Of a DNA stretch of 9,789 nt, positions 5,601-9,789 are shown piece after piece (the stretch's first letter is position 1; the number at the start of each line of letters is the position of its first letter). This DNA comes from Streptosporangiaceae bacterium (GTDB taxonomy: Bacteria; Actinomycetota; Actinomycetes; Streptosporangiales; Streptosporangiaceae). The notes beneath the pieces are model-generated. The model did not search any database and was not told the DNA's origin. It was given only the letters and a program-made list of their open reading frames with translations. The position numbers and the translations under genes are program-made. Where the stretch lies: the NCBI GenBank assembly GCA_030050125.1, contig JASIJN010000232.1, positions 1-9,789 of the forward strand, read 5' to 3'.

Positions 5601-7567
5601 TCCTTGACCGACGCCACCGACGACGGCCGCGAGGCCGGGTCCTGGGCTGCCCCGCTGCGGCGCAGCCCGAAGTCGTAGATCCAGAACGGCTCGGTCGCCG
5701 AGAACTCGTACGGGTGCTCGTCGACCACCTCCAGCCCCATGTGCTGCAGCCTGGGCAGCACGTCGGTCAGCGTGATCGGTGACCCGGTGCGGTAGATCGA
5801 CAGCCGCCACACCCGCTCCCGGCCGTCCGCGGGCTCGGCCTCGTCGTCGATCGGCACCCCGCCCACGTAGCCCTCGGACTCCCACAGGTCGAACGCGACG
5901 CTCTCGCCCGACTCGCGCAGCTCGAGGATCCTCTTCAGGTCGTCGACGGCGACGGCGGCCGGCACGTCGGTCTTGTACGACTGCGGGATGCGCTCGCCGC
6001 TGCACATGGTCAGCAGCGTGTGCGCGCGCTCCTCGCCCAGCTGGCAGAGCGCCTCCTCGGCCAGGTCGTCGTCCCAGGACCGGACCACGGCGGCGACCCG
6101 GGCCTCCAGCTCGTCCTGGTTCACCTCGGGCAGCATGTGGCCGCGCGAGGCCCGCACCACGATGTGCAGGCGCGCCACCGGCGACTCGCCCACCATCACG
6201 CTGTAGTCCACCGCGCCGCCGTCGAGCGCTTTTCGCAGGATCTCCTGGGTGCGCAGCCTGACCTGGGTGGTGTACCGGTCCCTGGGCAGGTACACCAGGC
6301 AGGACATGTACCGGCCGTAGACGTCACGGCGCAGGAACAGCCGGGTCTGGGTGCGCTCGCGCAGCCGCAGCACGCCCTCGGCGATCGGGGTCAGCTGGGC
6401 CACCGAGGTCTGGAACAGCTCCTCGCGCGGGTAGTTCTCCAGGAACTCGGCGACGTCCTTGCCGTCGTGGCTGTCGGCCGCGATGCCGGTGGCCGCGAGC
6501 ACGTCGATGAGCTTGCGGCGCAGCACCGGGATCCTGGTGATGCTCTCGGTGTAGGCGTCGTGGGTGTACAGGCCAAGGAACCGGTACTCGCCGGTCACGG
6601 TGCCGTCGTCGCCGGTTCTCTTGATGGCCACGTAGTCGAGGTAGGTCGGCCGGTGCACGGTCGAGCGCGAGTTGGCCTTGGTCAGGATCAGCAGCTGCGG
6701 GTCGCGGGCCCGGGCGCGCACCTCGGGCGGCAGCGCGGCGAACGAGTTCGAGCCCGCCTGGTCGTGCCGCAAGATGCCGAGGCCGGTCCCGGCCACCGCG
6801 CGCAGCGCCATCCCGTCCGGCCCGTCCTCCAGGTCGTACTCGCGGTAGCCGAGGAACGTGAAGTGACCCTCGGCCAGCCAGCGGAGCAGGGCCTCGGCCT
6901 CGGCCGGCGACTCCCCGCCCTCGGGGACCTCGGCGTCCGACACCGTGGCCAGATGCTCGGCCAGGTGCACCGCCTTGGCCTGCATGCGGGGCCAGTCCTC
7001 GACCGCCACCCGCACGTCACCGAGCACCCTTTCCAGGTCCCGCTGCACCGTGACGGCCTCGCCCTCGGGCAGCCGGCCGATCTCGATGTGGATCCACGAC
7101 TCGGCGATCTCGTCATGTGCCAGCCGCTCCCCGTCGACCAGCCCGATCACGCCGCGCAGCTCTCCGGTGATGCTGCGGCTGATGAGGAACTGCGGGTGCA
7201 CGAGCAGGTGCGCGTGGGCGGAGTGCCGGCGCAGCTCCATCCGCACCGAGTCCACGAGGAACGGCATGTCGTCGGTGACGATGTCGACGACGTCCCTGGC
7301 CGGGGAGCAGGCCGCCGCCTCGCCGCGGCGCACCCGCACCAGGGCCCGGCCCTGCGGCCGGTGCGCGGCGAACTTGGCCTGCTCGATCGCCACCGCCGCC
7401 AGCCGCTCGGGCCCGGCCGCGGCCAGGTCGTCCGGGGCCACGTGCCGGTAGTAGGCGCCCAGGTAACTGCGCACGTCACCGACCAGCGCGCCGTCGCCAG
7501 AGGCCAGGGCGGCGGCCTGGTCCAGCAGAGCTTCCTTGTCGTCCTTCGCCGAACTCTCGTCAGCCAT
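2645..7567 (-). CDS. gdh: Large NAD-dependent glutamate dehydrogenase (180-kDa class)
   Basis: Cytoplasmic enzyme that oxidatively deaminates glutamate to 2-oxoglutarate and ammonia with NAD+. Its 1640 residues match the large bacterial class (Bac_GDH; about 1600-1650 residues in streptomycetes and mycobacteria). The first half is the long N-terminal regulatory region typical of the class, described in the family as containing ACT-like modules. The catalytic core starts around residue 830 with ADVARGGLRWSDRREDFRTE. It continues with conserved lysines K858 and K863 and then PSGAKGGFV with K873. The nucleotide-binding segment VVGIGDMSGDVFGNG has its GIG at 1007-1009. WNGGIGTYVKA follows, then EGGNLGLTQ near 1162-1170 and NTDFIDNSAGVDTSDHEVN. 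The rest is the helical C-terminal region. The ATG at 7567 has AAGGGAG 9 nt upstream, so the start is well supported. It lies 111 bp after kynA on the same strand, with no TAnnnT box seen in the gap, so read-through from aacS-kynA is possible. It ends in TAG, 4 bp from the convergent dehydratase. No frame break is seen. Confidence 0.97.
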   Translation of the reverse strand: MADESSAKDDKEALLDQAAALASGDGALVGDVRSYLGAYYRHVAPDDLAAAGPERLAAVAIEQAKFAAHRPQGRALVRVRRGEAAACSPARDVVDIVTDDMPFLVDSVRMELRRHSAHAHLLVHPQFLISRSITGELRGVIGLVDGERLAHDEIAESWIHIEIGRLPEGEAVTVQRDLERVLGDVRVAVEDWPRMQAKAVHLAEHLATVSDAEVPEGGESPAEAEALLRWLAEGHFTFLGYREYDLEDGPDGMALRAVAGTGLGILRHDQAGSNSFAALPPEVRARARDPQLLILTKANSRSTVHRPTYLDYVAIKRTGDDGTVTGEYRFLGLYTHDAYTESITRIPVLRRKLIDVLAATGIAADSHDGKDVAEFLENYPREELFQTSVAQLTPIAEGVLRLRERTQTRLFLRRDVYGRYMSCLVYLPRDRYTTQVRLRTQEILRKALDGGAVDYSVMVGESPVARLHIVVRASRGHMLPEVNQDELEARVAAVVRSWDDDLAEEALCQLGEERAHTLLTMCSGERIPQSYKTDVPAAVAVDDLKRILELRESGESVAFDLWESEGYVGGVPIDDEAEPADGRERVWRLSIYRTGSPITLTDVLPRLQHMGLEVVDEHPYEFSATEPFWIYDFGLRRSGAAQDPASRPSSVASVKELFESALTALWHGDVEDDAFNALVLDGHLTWRQVVVLRAYAKYLRQAGSTFSQSYIERVLRSNITVTRLLVRLFESRFDPDRQLGEGERSEAIAEEIRGELDEVASLDQDRILRAYWGLIQATLRTNYFTDPPPPAPAAPYLVVKLDAARVPDLPAPRPAFELFVYSPRFEAVHLRFADVARGGLRWSDRREDFRTEILGLAKAQEVKNSVIVPSGAKGGFVCKQLPDPGDREAYQGEVLACYRYFISAMLDVTDNIEAGHVVPPVRVVRLDRDDPYLVVAADKGTATFSDTANEIAQSRGFWLGDAFASGGSEGYDHKKMGITARGAWESVRYHFQTLGIDVDQTDFTVVGIGDMSGDVFGNGMLLSEHIRLVAAFDHRHVFIDPDPDPRASFAERQRLFALERSSWADYEPSLISEGGGVWPRTAKSVPVSPQARMALGLEPGLAALSPDQLISAVLRAPVDLLWNGGIGTYVKATTQTDADAGDRTNDAVRVDASELRARVVGEGGNLGLTQEARVEYALGGGLVNTDFIDNSAGVDTSDHEVNIKILLDGVVRDGELAPADRGPLLHEMTGEVASLVLVHNYQQNRTLAAARAQAGQMLHVHARYIRKLERDHRISRRLDVLPGDKEIAERRSAGTGLTGPEFSVLLAQTKIAAGQELLASGLPDDPYLRRVLTDYFPAPLRERYAARMGSHRLHREIITTAVVNDMVDRSGTTFAFRLNEETGASVPDITAAWLVARDVFDMAGFWSQVEALDGLVDTSVQILLALEGRKLTERAVRWLLHNRRPPFDIQATIDFLADGVLTVGSGLPKLLTGSDLTGFDERRDSFTSRGVPLGLAERTAAMVPAYAAFDIVDIAARIGRPVEETAEVYFDLADRLQITRLRDRITALPRDDRWNTMARAALRDDLYSAHAALAADVLGVTGPGSPDQRLAAWVERNDSAVRRAGQTLTEIWQTDRFTVATLSVAVRAVRTLVTASSLPG

Positions 7568-7602
7568 CGGTTCCCACTCCCTTGTGTCCCGCTGTGCTGT
7601 CC

Positions 7603-7620
7603 CGGGGGGACGAACCCCCG
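7603..7620 (-). terminator. G-tract hairpin in the kynA-gdh gap
   Basis: On the transcribed strand the sequence is CGGGGGTTCGTCCCCCCG: a 6-bp stem (7620-7615 with 7608-7603) and a 6-nt loop. It begins 58 nt after the kynA stop and ends 35 nt before the gdh ATG, so it could end or attenuate kynA transcripts or fold in the gdh leader. There is no U-run. It resembles the hairpin after prfB (396-413), with nearly the same loop in the opposite sense. Confidence 0.4.
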
Positions 7621-7643
7621 CGGAGCCCCCGCATGGTGCCGTC

Positions 7644-7657
7644 GGGGAACTGTCCCC
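7644..7657 (-). terminator. Short hairpin just after kynA
   Basis: GGGGA (7644-7648), 4 nt, TCCCC (7653-7657): a 5-bp stem beginning 21 nt after the kynA TAG (7679). The stem is short and lacks a U-run. With the 7603-7620 hairpin it makes the 111-bp gap two stem-loops in a row. A weak terminator or processing site is the most that can be said. Confidence 0.3.
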
Positions 7658-7678
7658 TTCAGCCCCACAGGTGGCCCG

Positions 7679-8488
7679 CTACAACCAATCTCGCAGCTCC
7701 CAGAGCAGCGGGTAATACCTCATCGGCACTCTTTTGTGCAGGTACGGCGCCCCGGTCGACCCGCCGGTGCCTGATTTCGTGCCAATCTGCCGCTCCACCA
7801 TCTGCACGTGCCGGGCCCGCCACAGCCCGCAGATCTCGTCGTGGGTCAGCAGGTCCTCGGCCAGCTGCCACAGGTCGTCGTGGCTGGCCCGGTCTCGCGC
7901 GATCGTGACCAGCGAGGCGAGCACCTGGTCGTCGGTGCCGGCCGGGAGCCCGCGCGACCTCAGCAGATCGAGGTAGGCATCCCAGAGAGTGGGTTCGGAC
8001 AGACGCGCGGCGAGACGGGCGCGTTCTGAATCCGTCAGGGCACGGAAACGAGTCACAAAGGTGGGATCCTTGGCGCCGGACAGGAACTCAAGTTCGCGGA
8101 ACTGTACCGACTGGAAGCCGCTCGCGGGGGCCAAAGCAGCACGAAACTGGAGAAAATCCTGCGGCGTCATGGTCTCGAGCACGTCGATCTGGCTGACCAG
8201 CAGCCGCTCGATGACGTGGGTGCGCTGCAGCAGCTGCCTGGCGCGCCAGGTCTGGCCCGGCCGCATGGCGTCGCGGGCCGCGGTCAGCTCATGCAGCAGC
8301 TGCTTGAACCAGAGCTCGTAGGCCTGGTGCACGGTGATGAACAGCAGCTCGTCGTGGACGGGCGGGACCACCTGCGGCAGCTGCTGTGCCAGCAGCTCGG
8401 GCACTCGCAGGTAGCGGCCGTAGGTCAGGCGGCCGCCGTCCTCTCCGAAGCTCTTTCCTTTGTTCGCCCGCCCCTTGGACTCGCTCAC
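7679..8488 (-). CDS. kynA: Tryptophan 2,3-dioxygenase
   Basis: Haem enzyme that opens the indole ring of L-tryptophan with O2 to give N-formylkynurenine, the first step of the kynurenine pathway. The 269-residue length is normal for the bacterial family. LTYGRYLRVPELL at 21-33 begins the core. H54 in ITVHQAYELWFKQLLHEL corresponds to the conserved distal histidine. FQSVQFRELEFLSG carries the conserved Arg that binds the substrate carboxylate. H227 in RARHVQMVERQIG is the expected axial haem ligand, followed by the flexible GTGGSTG loop. The start is GTG at 8488 with GGAG 7 nt upstream. It overlaps the aacS stop in the 4-nt sequence GTGA (8488-8485), which implies translational coupling. No kynurenine formamidase or kynureninase gene lies in the window, so the kynurenine route must be completed elsewhere, or kynurenine serves another purpose. 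The gene ends in TAG; gdh follows after 111 bp. Confidence 0.97.
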   Translation of the reverse strand: MSESKGRANKGKSFGEDGGRLTYGRYLRVPELLAQQLPQVVPPVHDELLFITVHQAYELWFKQLLHELTAARDAMRPGQTWRARQLLQRTHVIERLLVSQIDVLETMTPQDFLQFRAALAPASGFQSVQFRELEFLSGAKDPTFVTRFRALTDSERARLAARLSEPTLWDAYLDLLRSRGLPAGTDDQVLASLVTIARDRASHDDLWQLAEDLLTHDEICGLWRARHVQMVERQIGTKSGTGGSTGAPYLHKRVPMRYYPLLWELRDWL

Positions 8489-9789
8489 GTGGACGCTCCG
8501 GGGACGAACGACTTCAGGACCTCGGGATTGGCCAGGGCGTCCGGGTCGGCCGCCTGGGCGAGCGGCGTGCCCAGCAGGATCTTCCGTACCGGCACCTCGA
8601 GCTTCTTGCCGGACAGCGTCCTCGGGATGCCCGGCACCTGGTGCATCTCGTCGGGGACGTGCCGAGGGGACAGGCTGGCGCGCAGCGCGGAGCGGATCCG
8701 GCCGGCCAGGTCCTCGTCCAGGTCGCGGCCGCCGGCCGGGACCACGTAGAGGATCAGCCGGCCCTCACGGCCCAGCCCGCCGGTGTCGATGACCAGGCTG
8801 TCGGCAACCTCCGGCAGCGCCTCGACCACCCGGTAGAACTCGCTGGTGCCCATCCGGACCCCGCCGCGGTTCAAGGTCGCGTCGGACCGGCCGTAGATGA
8901 CGCACCCGCCGTCCGGCAGCACCATGATCCAGTCCCCGTGCCGCCATACGCCGGGGTAGTCGGCGAAGTAGCTCTCCCGGTACCGCTTGCCGCCGGGATC
9001 GTTCCAGAAGCCGACCGGCATGGACGGCATGGGGCGGGTTATCACCAGCTCGCCGACCTCGCCGGTGACCGGCCGGCCCGCGGCGTCGAACGCCTCCACG
9101 GCCGCGCCGAGGCAGCGCCCGGAGATCACGCCGGCTCGCACCGGGAGCAGCGGGCACGGCCCCACGAACCCGGTGCACAGGTCCGTGCCGCCGGACAGCG
9201 AGCCGAGGATCAGCTCCTGCCCCTCGGCGGCCACCGCGTCGTAGACCCAGCGGAAGCCCTCGGGCGGCAGCGGCGACCCGGTCGAGCCGACGCCGCGCAG
9301 CCGCGACAGGTCGCGGCTGGCCCCGGGCCGCAGTCCCGCCTTCATGCAGGCCAGCAGGTACGGGGCGCCGGTGCCCACGTAGCTGGCGCCCGCGGCGGCG
9401 GCCAGCTCCCAGATCGCGTCGGGCGCCGGATGCGTCGCGCTGCCGTCGTACAGCACCGCCGCCGCGCCCACCAGCAGCCCGCCGGCCAGGTAGTTCCACA
9501 TCATCCAGCCGGTGGTGGTGTACCAGAAGAACACGTCGTCCGGCCCGAGGTCCTGGTGCAGGGCCAGCATCTTCAGGTGCTCGAGCACGATCCCGCCGTG
9601 GCCGTGCACGATCGGCTTGGGCAGCCCGGTGGTGCCGGAGGAGTACAGGATCCAGAGCGGGTGCTCGAAACCGACCTCCTCGAACTGGTCCGGGCCGTCG
9701 GCGCCCGCCGCGGCCGGCAGCGCCTCCCAGTTCAGCCGCTGGATCGGGCCCTCGGCCCGGCCGCCCTTCGCGCCGCCGTCGCCGTCGCC
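8485..9789 (-). CDS. aacS: Acetoacetyl-CoA synthetase, C-terminal two thirds (cut by window edge)
   Basis: ANL-superfamily adenylate-forming ligase that activates acetoacetate with ATP and CoA to acetoacetyl-CoA. The frame stays open to the right edge, giving 434 residues of an expected ~650; the start is outside the window. The P-loop motif YSSGTTGLPK is at fragment residues 49-58, followed by PIVHGHGGIVLEHL, a block I associate with acetoacetate-CoA ligases. SLSGGTDLCTGFVG, WRHGDWIMVLPDGGCVIYGRSDATLNRGG and the C-terminal hinge follow. The adenylation lysine is K395 in RTLSGKKLEVPVRKIL. The tail with ALANPEVL also fits this family rather than acetyl-CoA synthetase. A GTG at 9609 is only an internal codon, because conserved sequence continues upstream of it. 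The TGA stop (8487-8485) overlaps the kynA GTG, so the two are co-transcribed and probably translationally coupled. Sensible roles are ketone-body use or recovery of acetoacetate from amino acid breakdown (inference). Confidence 0.95.
   Translation of the reverse strand, partial: GDGDGGAKGGRAEGPIQRLNWEALPAAAGADGPDQFEEVGFEHPLWILYSSGTTGLPKPIVHGHGGIVLEHLKMLALHQDLGPDDVFFWYTTTGWMMWNYLAGGLLVGAAAVLYDGSATHPAPDAIWELAAAAGASYVGTGAPYLLACMKAGLRPGASRDLSRLRGVGSTGSPLPPEGFRWVYDAVAAEGQELILGSLSGGTDLCTGFVGPCPLLPVRAGVISGRCLGAAVEAFDAAGRPVTGEVGELVITRPMPSMPVGFWNDPGGKRYRESYFADYPGVWRHGDWIMVLPDGGCVIYGRSDATLNRGGVRMGTSEFYRVVEALPEVADSLVIDTGGLGREGRLILYVVPAGGRDLDEDLAGRIRSALRASLSPRHVPDEMHQVPGIPRTLSGKKLEVPVRKILLGTPLAQAADPDALANPEVLKSFVPGAST

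Noticed and set aside
3752..5782. A 676-codon open frame on the plus strand inside gdh, and other long antisense frames there and over prfB
   Set aside because: They are mirror frames of a high-GC gene. Composition is dominated by Arg, Gly, Val, Leu, His and Asp with no recognisable motif, while the opposite strand encodes clear GDH and RF2 families.
7560..7634. A 24-codon upstream frame (ATG 7634, minus strand) whose TGA overlaps the gdh start by 8 nt
   Set aside because: It has no ribosome binding site at useful distance, and the text is what GC-rich hairpin sequence would give. Translation cannot be argued from this alone.
8485..9609. aacS starting at the GTG at 9609
   Set aside because: The frame continues upstream to the window edge with the conserved motif YSSGTTGLPKPI, so this GTG is an internal valine codon.
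1..9789. A CRISPR array, defence island, prophage, transposon or biosynthetic cluster
   Set aside because: No regular spaced repeats, transposase or integrase motifs, or biosynthetic core enzymes were seen. All the genes belong to common metabolic or translation families.

Overview
The window is very GC-rich, strongly G/C-biased at third codon positions and densely coding. Gene content and promoter style fit a high-GC Actinomycetota chromosome. The clearest markers are a ~1640-residue NAD-glutamate dehydrogenase of the large class, an RF2 of actinobacterial type with no frameshift site, and leaderless-looking promoters. I cannot place it below phylum level; a filamentous, Streptosporangiales-like organism is a guess.

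Layout. Five of the six protein genes are on the minus strand. The left edge holds the first 79 codons of valS, cut by the window end. A 179-bp gap with repeats and GC hairpins follows, then prfB (release factor 2). A short divergent promoter region of about 110 bp separates prfB from the only plus-strand gene, a PLP-dependent threonine/serine dehydratase without a regulatory domain. Its stop lies 4 bp from the stop of the convergent NAD-glutamate dehydrogenase gene, which fills half the window. A 111-bp gap with hairpins separates gdh from the upstream pair kynA (tryptophan 2,3-dioxygenase) and aacS (acetoacetyl-CoA synthetase, cut by the right edge). That pair overlaps by 4 bp.

How the genes fit together. 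The left part is translation housekeeping (valS, prfB). The right part reads as carbon and nitrogen recovery from amino acids and ketone bodies. KynA opens tryptophan degradation, AacS activates acetoacetate to acetoacetyl-CoA, the dehydratase deaminates threonine or serine to a 2-oxo acid and ammonia, and GDH interconverts glutamate and 2-oxoglutarate. Only aacS-kynA is clearly an operon; read-through into gdh is possible, since no -10-like box is visible in the gap.

I see no CRISPR array, tRNA, rRNA, transposase, integrase or phage gene, and no credible new multi-gene system. The points most worth a second look are: (1) RF2 reads Ser-Lys-Tyr where the stop-codon-reading tripeptide Ser-Pro-Phe is expected; (2) the dehydratase has no ATG, GTG or TTG start that would keep its conserved N-terminus; (3) valS and prfB both carry a TAnnnT box exactly 7 nt before the start codon, suggesting leaderless mRNAs; (4) G-tract hairpins with nearly the same sequence occur after prfB and before gdh.
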